This document shows positions 33,501 to 41,691 of a stretch of DNA of 44,885 nt, piece after piece. The notes beneath the pieces are model-generated. The model did no database searches and had not been told where the DNA came from. It saw nothing but the letters and a program-made list of their open reading frames with translations. This DNA comes from Chthoniobacterales bacterium (GTDB lineage: Bacteria; Verrucomicrobiota; Verrucomicrobiia; Chthoniobacterales; UBA10450): positions 1 to 44,885 of the forward strand of contig JACDGM010000028.1 of the NCBI GenBank assembly GCA_013815325.1. The letters are read 5' to 3'. Numbering within the stretch: the first letter of the stretch is position 1; each line of letters starts with the position of its first letter. Both the position numbers and the translations under genes were made by a program.

Positions 33501-34987
33501 TAACGATTTCCCCCTTCTGGAGATGGGTCTGAAAATGCGCGCAGGAGAAGATTGGCATCAACCTCGCTGAGAACGTTCAGCCGGATATCCGTCAGCAGTC
33601 GGCCCCGGGCCGCCGCAAATGGATCCTTGCCTCCAGCCTGCATAGTCATCGCGGTCGACCACCACGTCTCATCCTGCTGTGACAACCGAAACGCCATGTG
33701 ATTCGCGAGTACTCCGACCTCAATGTGTTCGCGACGGGCTACCCCGGGAACTATCCGTTTGAGATTGCGGATATCGCCTTTCGCTGCGTTCACGCAGGCT
33801 TTTTCCACCTCCTCAGAGCGACCATGAAAAAGTACGTCTTCGGCTAGATCGTTCGCCTCCTCCTCTTCGGGTGCACCGCGGCGTTCGGGAGTGATCGGAT
33901 GTACCTCGATGATTTCGAAAGGCGATGTCAATTGCCCAGCCCTCACTCGCTGAACAACGTGCGCAAGTTCGTGCAGAAGATCGAACAACCATTTAGCGAC
34001 CAAGCGACTGCCCTGCTTCAGAACGATTATAGGCCGCGCCTTTATGACCCACACTGCTCCATGAAAGGTGCCGGGGTCTTGCAGCGGCAACACTGGTATT
34101 CCCAGTCCCCATACGTAGTCTAGGGCGGCGTCGAAACTGATAGTTTCGTCACTACCCCCGGTGATCCCAGCATGGACTTCCTGCCACGAGCTAGGCAAAG
34201 GCAGTAATGCGATGTGGTTGACACACTGTGCAGTTAAGGCGGCTAGGTAATGCGCATATAGCGTATATGCGCTTACTGCGTCTTCGCCGGCAGTAGCCGG
34301 TATTTTGTATCGCCCCACGGCGAGTGCCTGTAGGTCGAGCTGCGGGACGCGTTCGCTGAAGAGGTCGGCAACCGAAAGGCCGAATACTCGCGCAATTACA
34401 CCTGCCGCTTGGAACAGAACGCCTGCTTGCTCTTCCGATCCGGAATCTTGATACAGCTGGGAAAAGATCTCTGCAGGTAAAACCCGCTTAATTAAGGCGT
34501 CGGATCGAAGGCCAACCTTTTTTAAATTCTCGATTAGCTTCTTGGCCGTAAAACCTGAGCTGGGAATGAAAACTTCCTCCCGAACGTGGAGGCCCATTGC
34601 CGCGACTACCTCGCGGATCCGACCGAACGTTGTATTCGCATATCCGGTAGATTCCCACCTTTGAATCTGTTGCTCTTTCACGCCGATTTTTTCCCCGAGT
34701 TGTTTCTGCGTTAGTCCGCGCACAACGCGCCCGGCGATCAAAGCCCGCGGGAACTCAGCTAGTGAGCTAGCCTCGATGATAGTTTGCTCTCCGGATCGAA
34801 GTCGTTCGTATTCGTCAATTTCGGCGGCCAGTTCTTCCCTCTGGCTGCTTAGCGCCTCCTGTTGGAGCGCTAAGAGTTCGCTGGAGACAGTCGCAGACGT
34901 CCCCGTCGCGGCGACTTCAGAAAGCGCTGATTCAAAGTCTTTGAGGCGAGCGCGTGTTATGCGGTACTGGCGTTCGTTGCTTATCAT
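33500..34987 (-). CDS. XRE HTH regulator fused to ImmA/IrrE-type metallopeptidase
   Basis: This 495-residue protein has three parts: a coiled-coil N-terminus (residues 1-65), an XRE helix-turn-helix at about 84-135 (RALIAGRVVRGLTQKQLGEK, IGVKEQQIQRWESTGYANTT), and a C-terminal peptidase with HELAHVV at 339-345. Such proteins cleave a repressor or themselves to release a stress response. It overlaps the nucleotidyltransferase gene by 4 nt and the next gene by one base. It is the likely regulator of the operon through the palindrome at 35448-35471. Confidence 0.9.
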   Translation of the reverse strand: MISNERQYRITRARLKDFESALSEVAATGTSATVSSELLALQQEALSSQREELAAEIDEYERLRSGEQTIIEASSLAEFPRALIAGRVVRGLTQKQLGEKIGVKEQQIQRWESTGYANTTFGRIREVVAAMGLHVREEVFIPSSGFTAKKLIENLKKVGLRSDALIKRVLPAEIFSQLYQDSGSEEQAGVLFQAAGVIARVFGLSVADLFSERVPQLDLQALAVGRYKIPATAGEDAVSAYTLYAHYLAALTAQCVNHIALLPLPSSWQEVHAGITGGSDETISFDAALDYVWGLGIPVLPLQDPGTFHGAVWVIKARPIIVLKQGSRLVAKWLFDLLHELAHVVQRVRAGQLTSPFEIIEVHPITPERRGAPEEEEANDLAEDVLFHGRSEEVEKACVNAAKGDIRNLKRIVPGVARREHIEVGVLANHMAFRLSQQDETWWSTAMTMQAGGKDPFAAARGRLLTDIRLNVLSEVDANLLLRAFSDPSPEGGNR

Positions 34988-35436
34988 TTGTTCGCAGGTC
35001 TGTAGCCGACGATGCCCTTTCTGAGACCCGACAGCTTGTCTGTCTGAAAGAATTCAAGAAAAGTTCTGAATGGCGAGGTTGTCTCGGCTGCGCCACCCGC
35101 CGGAAAGAGTTCCCCCCCAAACTTCGCTTTTTGAAGGGCGCGCAGATTATTGAATGAGAAAAACGCCGGTTCGATTTTGCGGAGCGCGCCCAAGTCGACA
35201 CCGTCGACGAGCCAGCAAACGTCGAAATCTGCAGGGTGCTCCTTTTGCGTTACGAAGCTGCCGTCGATAAAGACAGCTGTGCATCCTGCCATCCTCAGGC
35301 ATCCCACAGCACGGGCCAATCCATACAGCAGTGCCTCGCGGTGGCTGTTCCCAGCAAATCGCGACGCGATTTCTGACCATTCGGCCCAGTGGATTCCCCC
35401 GGGCAGGAAGCCGTCATCGGAGAACGCAGGGAGCAT
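34984..35436 (-). CDS. DUF6932-type nucleotidyltransferase-fold protein
   Basis: From the ATG at 35436 the protein has 150 residues. It starts MLPAFSDDGFLPGGIHWAEW, as the DUF6932 family does, and has the polymerase-beta-like NTase motif IDGSFVTQKEHPADFDVCW (GS, then DxD after ten residues). No second aspartate site is clear. A longer frame to 35508 reads through the operator palindrome and is rejected. It is the first gene of the operon. Nucleotidyltransferases of this shape are frequent antitoxins or toxin modifiers (MNT-like). Confidence 0.82.
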   Translation of the reverse strand: MLPAFSDDGFLPGGIHWAEWSEIASRFAGNSHREALLYGLARAVGCLRMAGCTAVFIDGSFVTQKEHPADFDVCWLVDGVDLGALRKIEPAFFSFNNLRALQKAKFGGELFPAGGAAETTSPFRTFLEFFQTDKLSGLRKGIVGYRPANK

Positions 35437-35447
35437 TGAGCTAATGC

Positions 35448-35471
35448 TGACACAACGTAAATGTTGTGTCA
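35448..35471 (-). promoter_or_regulatory. Operator palindrome with overlapping -35 box, operon promoter
   Basis: TGACACAAC (35448-35456) and GTTGTGTCA (35463-35471) form a perfect 9-bp inverted repeat around 6 nt. On the minus strand the repeat begins inside TTGACA, a consensus -35 box; the -10 region lies about 17 nt on (near CAGCATTAG) and is weak. It is 12 nt from the ATG at 35436, so a bound repressor would block transcription of the whole operon. Confidence 0.7.
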
Positions 35472-35594
35472 AAGAGTTTTCTTTGTGCATTTCGCCAATT
35501 CGGAGCATTTACCAATCCGGGAAGCCGGGCAGGTTGCGGAGCGTGTAATAAACGGCCGCGAGGTCGCGGCGCGTAACCAAGAAATCGTCTCTCT

Positions 35595-35765
35595 ATGAAC
35601 GTCCGGCCAAATCCTCGTTATGCCGAGTTCGTTTACCGGCTGGGCAAAATCTCCCGGAAACCGTCGGCGTGGGAAGGAGTCACTTTCCGTGCGGTGGAAC
35701 TGGAGCACGCGTCGCCCGAACATATCCTGAACGACCAAGGCAGCCTGAAATACGGCGGGCAGTAG
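35595..35765 (+). pseudogene. RES-domain toxin, N-terminal remnant with stop
   Basis: The plus strand reads MNVRPNPRYAEFVYRLGKIS, then AWEGVTFRAVELEHASPEHI and GSLKYGG, the start of a RES-domain protein of a different subfamily from the intact one in the operon. The next codons are CAG TAG AAT GCT CCA where GGRWNAP is expected, so Arg and Trp appear changed to Gln and stop. Similarity fades after NAPETFP. The following ~270 bp (35766-36033) hold nothing I recognise. Confidence 0.65.
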
Positions 35766-36033
35766 AATGCTCCAGAAACTTTTCCGGTGACCAATCGAAC
35801 CCGGCGTTCGACGGTTCAACGCCTTTGCAAGTCATCGAGCGCGGAGAAAACCGATCGGCTCTGGCGCATGGATCTGGCAGTTTCGAGAAGGCAATCCGGG
35901 TTAATAAGAAAAACCCTGGTCTTTCTAGACGCGCCTGTGCCGCACGACACCGGTGCTTCGACCGCCAACATGCGCCCGCGGCCTCAACGAACTGCTTCTC
36001 TGTTAAGCGTCGCCCCGAACAATCTCCCCTATT

Positions 36034-36540
36034 TCAATGCTGGCTCGGCAAAGTGTAAGCGAAATCGTAGCAGTGCTTGTTGTCAGCGATGATGATTTTC
36101 ATCGTGCCGCTCAACCCAGCAAGCTGGCCAGTTCCCGAACCTGGCACCACCTCGACATCCAGCGTAAAAGCGCCAGCGTTCATTGTCCCTCGGTGAACCA
36201 GGACAAACGTTCCCTGATGTCCTTTCAGGGTGCCCGTCACTCGTTCGATAGCTACATATACGCTCGACGCGTCTTTCGATTCGCCAGCTCCTTGGGCGAT
36301 CATTTCGCCTTTGCTCGTGGCTTCAAGATCGCCCTGAAATTGCTTGTCGATCGTCATCCGGGCAATTGAAGGAGCCAGCGATCCGGGCAGCGCGCTCGGC
36401 GTCATCTTCACTTGGAAAGAGCCGGTTGCTTGAGTTTTGATTTCAGATTCGGGTTTAGACATAGGAATGGGCGCTCGCGGATCAGCGAGAACGGTTGCAG
36501 CAAAAAAAAGCGGCGCGACCCAGCCAATAATCGCGTTCAT
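36034..36540 (-). CDS. DUF3224-family exported protein
   Basis: This 168-residue protein starts with a short hydrophobic signal (IIGWVAPLFFAATVLADP). The body reads ATGSFQVKMTPSALPGSLAP, RMTIDKQFQGDLEATSKGEM, then LKGHQGTFVLVHRGTMNAGA, FTLDVEVVPGSGTGQLAGLS and GTMKIIIADNKHCYDFAYTL, matching the beta-barrel fold of DUF3224. Function unknown. It is a single gene on the minus strand between the RES remnant and the third conjugation block. Complete. Confidence 0.85.
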   Translation of the reverse strand: MNAIIGWVAPLFFAATVLADPRAPIPMSKPESEIKTQATGSFQVKMTPSALPGSLAPSIARMTIDKQFQGDLEATSKGEMIAQGAGESKDASSVYVAIERVTGTLKGHQGTFVLVHRGTMNAGAFTLDVEVVPGSGTGQLAGLSGTMKIIIADNKHCYDFAYTLPSQH

Positions 36541-37028
36541 CTCCCGACTATGTTCTTCGCGGCACGCTCTTCAAGGCCCGAATCACTGACGCACGATTTT
36601 GACGACGCTCGGAGTTCCCCTTGTGATTACGTCGTTCGGTAACCTAGGTTCCCACGAACCCTCCTGATGCGTCTACGCCGCGGGAGACTTTGCCCGCCCT
36701 GAATCCCGCACAGACTCCGAATTTGCCTGTTGGAGGTGTGATCATCTGCGCCGTCCTGTCGCGCTCGAGGCTTTCCGCCTCTGATCCCCTGCGGATGCCA
36801 GCCGCTCCGTTGCGGGTGGGCAGATCATCACGGGAGGGAGCTGATCGCAAGCTGGCGCATCGCCTCGCGTGAATCCCCTCTCGATTGTATGGCTCGCTGT
36901 GCGCCGTAAAGGTATTGCTCGCTCCGCTGCGCTCCACCTTGACTGTGCTCGCCCGCCGACGGGAGGTCGTTATCGATTCACGCGAGAGGAATCGTGGCGA
37001 GCGGAAACAGTTGAGGCTCATTCTCCAG
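36541..37028. other. Non-coding stretch with long inverted repeat
   Basis: No gene family is recognised in these 488 bp. CTCGCGTGAATC at 36864-36875 is repeated inverted as GATTCACGCGAG at 36975-36986, 99 bp apart. The space between contains several GCTCGC-type short repeats. It may be the end of a small lost insertion or a degraded unit; nothing proves that. Confidence 0.4.
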
Positions 37029-37955
37029 TCAGCGTGCTGCCTCGCATGGGCGCAGCAAGAGTTCGCTGCCGCGGACGACAAGCTCGAAGGTGCGTGCACG
37101 GACTTCGGCGAGCATAACGTCGGCGACTGCGCCGCGAAGGTGCTTCTCGATCGCGTCGCGCAGCGGACGGGCTCCTAATCGTGGATGGAAGCCGCGTTGC
37201 ATGATGAATGCGACAAGCTGTTGGCTCGCGACCAGGTGGAAGCCTTTGTCGCGCAGGAACGAGAGTTCGCGCTCGATGTGGAAGCGCGCGATTTCCATCT
37301 GCACGTCGTAGCTGAGACGGTTGAACACCAGCTTCTCCGCGATGCGTGCATAGAGCTCCGGTCGCAGCGTGCGCTGCGCCTTTGCGAGAACGTGACGCTC
37401 CATCGTCGTGAAGGATGAATGCTGAAGCGTGAGGATTTCTGACGCGGCAATGTTCGACGTGAAGACCACGTAGAAGCCGCTGAGGTCGAGCGTTTCGCCG
37501 CTCGCCATCGTCACGCGCGCTGCGTCGAGGATCTGCAGGAAGAGATCCAGCACCCGCGGATGTGCTTTCTCGATCTCGTCGAAGAGCAACGTGCCAGTCG
37601 CGGACTTTGCGCGCGCCATTCCAAGCAGGCCGACTTCTCCGACTCGGCCGCCGATTAAAACGCCGACACTCTCCTGCGTTTGATGCTCGGACATATCGAA
37701 ACGAAAGAGCTTGTCGTCGCCTAACAAGTATTCGGTAAACGCGATCGACAGTTCTGTTTTGCCGACACCGGTCGGTCCTAAAAAAAGAAAACTGCCGCGC
37801 GGACGAGTTGCAGTCGTTAGGCCGAGTTCGCCGCGATGCAGCGCGGCGACGACGCGCGGAACGACGTGATCTTGCCCTCTGATTCTTTCGCATAGGTGCG
37901 CTTCGAGATGGCGGAGTTGCTCCAGTCGGTCGGCTGAAATGTTAAGTGCGTTCAT
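37029..37955 (-). CDS. ClpA/ClpB-type AAA+ ATPase (single AAA_2 module)
   Basis: From the ATG at 37955 the protein has 308 residues. It has the second ATPase module of Clp/Hsp100 proteins: RIRGQDHVVPRVVAALHRGE, Walker A FLFLGPTGVGKTELSIAFTE, Walker B GTLLFDEIEKAHPRVLDLFL, sensor region GFYVVFTSNIAASEILTLQ, and the D2-small domain with GFHPRLGARPLRDAIEKHLR (sensor 2 Arg). No N-domain or first AAA module. It is divergent from the virB2-like gene 87 bp away, suggesting a job in pilus or transfer-protein remodelling or quality control. Confidence 0.9.
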   Translation of the reverse strand: MNALNISADRLEQLRHLEAHLCERIRGQDHVVPRVVAALHRGELGLTTATRPRGSFLFLGPTGVGKTELSIAFTEYLLGDDKLFRFDMSEHQTQESVGVLIGGRVGEVGLLGMARAKSATGTLLFDEIEKAHPRVLDLFLQILDAARVTMASGETLDLSGFYVVFTSNIAASEILTLQHSSFTTMERHVLAKAQRTLRPELYARIAEKLVFNRLSYDVQMEIARFHIERELSFLRDKGFHLVASQQLVAFIMQRGFHPRLGARPLRDAIEKHLRGAVADVMLAEVRARTFELVVRGSELLLRPCEAAR

Positions 37956-38041
37956 CGAACGCAGCCTGCCCGCTTCGGCATCGCACGGTCGCTCTCGCGT
38001 CGGAGCAGCCTGCACTCATCGGCGCGGTAAAACGTCGCCAC

Positions 38042-38326
38042 ATGAAAACACTTCTCGCGAAACAGTTCCTTCCCATGCTCGCGCAAGCTGGCGGCCTCGC
38101 CCAGGGCGCAAGCAAAGCGATGGGCATCGTCATGCTGATCGGGTTCATCTTCGGCACGATCTGCGTTGTCGGCGGCGGCTTCGCCATTCGCCGCGGCGAC
38201 ACGGACGCCGGCAAGCTTTCGATCATCGGCGGCCTGATCATCGCCGGCGCGCCGGTGATCGTGAAAGCGCTCTTTGCCGCGTTCGGTCTCGAAAGTTCGA
38301 CCGTCGATGTCGGCGCGTTTCAATGA
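38042..38326 (+). CDS. VirB2/TrbC-like pilin
   Basis: This 94-residue protein starts at the ATG at 38042. An N-terminal hydrophobic stretch and a second one (MGIVMLIGFIFGTICVVGGG and AGKLSIIGGLIIAGAPVIVK) give the two-helix layout of VirB2/TrbC pilins. GGFAIRRGDTDAGKL forms the short loop between. It overlaps the VirB3-like gene by ATGA. First gene of the mating-pair block. Confidence 0.8.
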   Translation: MKTLLAKQFLPMLAQAGGLAQGASKAMGIVMLIGFIFGTICVVGGGFAIRRGDTDAGKLSIIGGLIIAGAPVIVKALFAAFGLESSTVDVGAFQ

Positions 38327-38676
38327 GCGCTGGCGCGACACATGAGCTGCGTTTCACGGAGACGAACAGCGCGGACGACTCGGCCGGCAAGACGTGGGGA
38401 CTGGAAGGTAACCTCTTCTGGTTCATCGCGGGCGGGGCGTTCGCCGCCGTCGTGACGCTGCTCATGCTTTTCAGCGTCTGGCGTTGGCCTCTGCTGAGCG
38501 CGGTTGTTCCGGCGTTAATTCCGCTCGGCGTCGCGGTGCTCTACGCACTCGCCTTTCGCCAGGGCAAACCGTCTGGCTACGACATCGATCTCTTCGAGTT
38601 GTGGCTCAAAGGCTCCGGCTTCGGTCCTGAATTTCCGCGCGATGCGCGCACATCCTCTCGTTCCACTTATGTTTGA
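38323..38676 (+). CDS. VirB3/TrbD-like inner-membrane protein
   Basis: This 117-residue protein starts in the ATGA overlap with the pilin gene. It has two hydrophobic segments (LFWFIAGGAFAAVVTLLMLF and PLLSAVVPALIPLGVAVLYA) and the polar tail GKPSGYDIDLFELWLKGSGF. Size, membrane pattern and place between a pilin and the VirB4-like ATPase point to VirB3. Sequence similarity itself is weak. The end overlaps the next gene. Confidence 0.72.
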   Translation: MSAGATHELRFTETNSADDSAGKTWGLEGNLFWFIAGGAFAAVVTLLMLFSVWRWPLLSAVVPALIPLGVAVLYALAFRQGKPSGYDIDLFELWLKGSGFGPEFPRDARTSSRSTYV

Positions 38677-41362
38677 ATCTGCTCCTGACGGCTACTTCGT
38701 TCGCGACCTCATTGTCTTCCACGGGCTACGCAAAGGCTGTCATGTCTCAAAAGGTTTCGTCATCGAACCAGCGGACCTGAGCGCCGCCGCGCCCGAGCAT
38801 CTCAACGCGTTTCAGGATCAGCTCGCGTTGCTGCTTTCGTGTCTGCACGAGAAGCTGCGGCTGCAGGTGCAGTGGTTCTGCGATTCGGATTATCGCGCAG
38901 AGTTGCTGCGGTATAACGAGCAGACGGAACGCGCGACGAACGTCTGGACGCGCCGCTGCCGGAACGAACGCTTTGCGCGCTATTGGCAGGCGATGGTCGA
39001 TCGACGACTGCGTCGTCAGCGACTCGTGCTTTTCTTCTCGCGCGCGATCGACACGTCACCCGCGCTGATTGCGACTGCGTCGAAGCAGCACGCGCACTAC
39101 AGCGCGTTGTTGGAAGAGATGGCGACGGAGTTTGAGCAGCTCCAACAGATGCTCGCGAACATTTTCCCCGGCGCGCGCGTTACGCCAATGAAGGATGCGG
39201 ATCATTACCGTCATTGCACGACATTCCTCAATCCGTCGCTCGGCTCGCGCTTCGATTACGACACAGTCGAGACCTTTGATCCAGAGCTGTCGATGCAGGA
39301 GAACTGCTGGCTAAGCGAAGCGCAAGGCCTGACGGAGGGCTCAGGCTTCTGGATGGACGGCTTTTATCATTCGGTGCTCGTGCTCAGCCGTTGGCCGAAG
39401 GTGACACATCCGGGTTTGGTGCAGCGTCTCACCGCGCTACCGCTGCTCGACTACAACATCACGGTAAACATCGAGTCGCTCTCCGCTCGCGTGGAGATCA
39501 ACCGTGAAGAGAAGGCGCACGATCGATTGGCCGGCGACTTCGCGAGCGAGAAGCGCCTCTCACTTCTCACCGCGATGGAGAAGAAGCAGAAGAAGATCGC
39601 GGCGCTGATGCAAGGACACACGTTGCCATTCAACGTGGAATATATCATTCGTGCGTGGGACCCAACGCGCGAAGGTCTCGCCGCAAAAACTGCCGCGCTC
39701 AAGAACGCGATCAACGGGATGAACGGCGCGCAGTATCTAGCTTGCGCGCTGCCGACGACGGCGAAGAAGCTCTTCTATCAAAGCTGGCCGGGTTGTCCCT
39801 GGGGCCGATATCCGCACCGCAAGCTCTACGCCGAGACTCGTTACCTGGCGGACGTGTTGCCCTTCAGCGCGACCTTTACCGGTCACCTCGAACACGCAGA
39901 AGCACTCTACGAAGGCAACCAGCGCAACCTCGTCGGCGTAACGACGTTCTCCGGTTCAAAAGGAAACGAGACCCCGCAGCACGCCGTCTTGCTCGGCATG
40001 AGCGGCGCGGGCAAGAGCGTGACTGTCTGCGACCTGCTCTCACAGACAGAAGCTTTCTATGATTACACTGTCATCATCGAGGAAGGACTCTCGTATGAAA
40101 TCTACACCCGGACGGTCGAGCCGAACGCGCGGCCGATCATTATTCAACCTGACGGCGATCTGACGATCAACTACCTCGACACCCACGGACTACCGCTCAC
40201 CGCGGATCATCTCGCATCAGCAATGGCACTCGTGGCGAAGATCGCCGGCATCAGTGTCGATGAAGACAAGCAGCTCGCGCGCGAAGCGCAGATCGCTAAG
40301 TATCTCATACTGCTCTACGGCGATGCGTTCGAAGAGTGGAACCGGCGCAACGCGGATCGCGTTATCGAAATTGCACGGCATGCGTGCGCGCTCGCAAAAC
40401 TGAAACGCACCCGGCCAGGCACAACACTCCTTGACCTATTTGTAGAAACTCGAGATCGCGAGCGTGCCGGTTCAGACGTACGCGATCGGCAATTACCCGA
40501 AATTACCGAAGAAGAAACACTTCGGTTCCTAAAGGAACCGAACACGCGACGCGAAGTGCGGAACCTCGCCTTCGCTTACTTCCGGCCGGAGGAATATCCA
40601 ACGCATCGGATGTTACAAGAGTTGATCCAGCTCGATGGCTCCGACTCTGCCGCCGAAGATCTCGCGACTCGTCTATTGCCGTGGTGCGCCGATGGCAACT
40701 ACGGGTGTCTGCTCGACGGCATCAGTAACATCTCACTCACCGGTAAAATCGCTCACTTCGAATTGGGCTACATCCCTGAAGCGGCGAAACTACTGCGTGC
40801 TGTTGCCGGATTCTTAATCACCAACTACACGCGGCAACACATCATCACGATGCCGCGCCGATTGCGGAAGCGGAACGTCTACGAAGAAGTCGCGCGACTG
40901 CTCGACATTCCAGGCGGCGAACAGATCGTCAAAGAGAGCTACGCGCAAATGCGGAAGTTCAATTGCTGGAACATCTCAATCGTTCAGCAATACGGCCGCT
41001 TCAAAGAAAGCCGCATCCGCTCGGCCGTTTTCGGCAACAGCCGCCAATTTTTCCTCATGCGTCAGAACGATCGCGCCGATCTCGAGGACATGGCGCGCGA
41101 CATCGGCCTCACCGAATTGACGAAGCACGCAATTCTCTCTTACCCACTGCCGGATCAGCAGAAGGACGACAAATTTGCCGCCTTCACCTATTTGCACAAC
41201 GATGCACAGAATCCGATCTGCGGCACGGCGCACAACGTCGCGTCACCCGAGATGCTCTACCTTAGCGGTAGTAGCGGCGCGCAGTTTGATGAGCGAGCGC
41301 GTGAACTTCGCGGAACCGATGACGTAATTTCCGCGATGGAAACGGCAACCTCCGAGAAATAG
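38669..41362 (+). CDS. VirB4/TraC-family T4SS ATPase
   Basis: The 897-residue energy ATPase of the mating channel. Walker A is LLGMSGAGKSVTVCDLLSQ near residue 440. The Walker B region near residue 740 reads KRNVYEEVARLLDIPGG, with YEE where many VirB4 have a DE pair. FNCWNISIVQQYGRFKES fits the following motif. The N-terminal CagE/TrbE-type half is present. The start at 38669 is chosen because it gives a short overlap with the upstream stop; 38642 is an alternative. No further T4SS genes follow. Confidence 0.9.
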   Translation: MFESAPDGYFVRDLIVFHGLRKGCHVSKGFVIEPADLSAAAPEHLNAFQDQLALLLSCLHEKLRLQVQWFCDSDYRAELLRYNEQTERATNVWTRRCRNERFARYWQAMVDRRLRRQRLVLFFSRAIDTSPALIATASKQHAHYSALLEEMATEFEQLQQMLANIFPGARVTPMKDADHYRHCTTFLNPSLGSRFDYDTVETFDPELSMQENCWLSEAQGLTEGSGFWMDGFYHSVLVLSRWPKVTHPGLVQRLTALPLLDYNITVNIESLSARVEINREEKAHDRLAGDFASEKRLSLLTAMEKKQKKIAALMQGHTLPFNVEYIIRAWDPTREGLAAKTAALKNAINGMNGAQYLACALPTTAKKLFYQSWPGCPWGRYPHRKLYAETRYLADVLPFSATFTGHLEHAEALYEGNQRNLVGVTTFSGSKGNETPQHAVLLGMSGAGKSVTVCDLLSQTEAFYDYTVIIEEGLSYEIYTRTVEPNARPIIIQPDGDLTINYLDTHGLPLTADHLASAMALVAKIAGISVDEDKQLAREAQIAKYLILLYGDAFEEWNRRNADRVIEIARHACALAKLKRTRPGTTLLDLFVETRDRERAGSDVRDRQLPEITEEETLRFLKEPNTRREVRNLAFAYFRPEEYPTHRMLQELIQLDGSDSAAEDLATRLLPWCADGNYGCLLDGISNISLTGKIAHFELGYIPEAAKLLRAVAGFLITNYTRQHIITMPRRLRKRNVYEEVARLLDIPGGEQIVKESYAQMRKFNCWNISIVQQYGRFKESRIRSAVFGNSRQFFLMRQNDRADLEDMARDIGLTELTKHAILSYPLPDQQKDDKFAAFTYLHNDAQNPICGTAHNVASPEMLYLSGSSGAQFDERARELRGTDDVISAMETATSEK

Positions 41363-41368
41363 CGTCGA

Positions 41369-41524
41369 CTAAACGAAGGCTCCTAACTTCATGCGGTCCG
41401 TTTCGTCCTTGATCCTTTGTCCATGGAGATCAATGGCACGAAGAGGCGAAGGTCGATAGGTGGGACAGTGCCGCAGCAGAGCGAGCGGTCCGGCGACATC
41501 GAGCTGGAAAGTAGGCACATCCAT
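41369..41524 (-). CDS. Small hypothetical ORF in the gap after the virB4-like gene
   Basis: The gap 41363-41691 has no recognised gene. The only candidate is this 51-codon frame, MDVPTFQLDVAGPLALLRHC to RMKLGAFV, read from 41524. It has no known motif, no clear ribosome site and no family I recognise. It ends a few bases from the virB4-like stop, convergently. Confidence 0.25.
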   Translation of the reverse strand: MDVPTFQLDVAGPLALLRHCPTYRPSPLRAIDLHGQRIKDETDRMKLGAFV

Positions 41525-41691
41525 TGAGACTCTCCATTTGTCGCTCAATAACGCCGCTCGGCTGACAGATGACTACGAACTCTGTGCGTCTTATTTGGCG
41601 GGTGATTTCTGTTCCTCAGCGCGAAGTGTGGTCTGATCGTCGCCCAGCACGAATTTCCGCGCATGGCTTGACCGTTCGTCGTTGAGCGCAT

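Noticed and set aside
35448..35508. Longer NTase start at 35508
   Set aside because: The extra 24 residues would be encoded by the operator palindrome and do not fit the family N-terminus, which starts with MLPAF at 35436.
35469..35819. Minus-strand 116-codon ORF
   Set aside because: It is antisense to the RES remnant and contains no recognisable domain; a short stop-to-stop piece ending LRNLPGFPDW was also noted but is too short to assign.
36541..37028. Integron attC-like site
   Set aside because: The inverted repeat has no R/L box pattern or GTTRRRY core.
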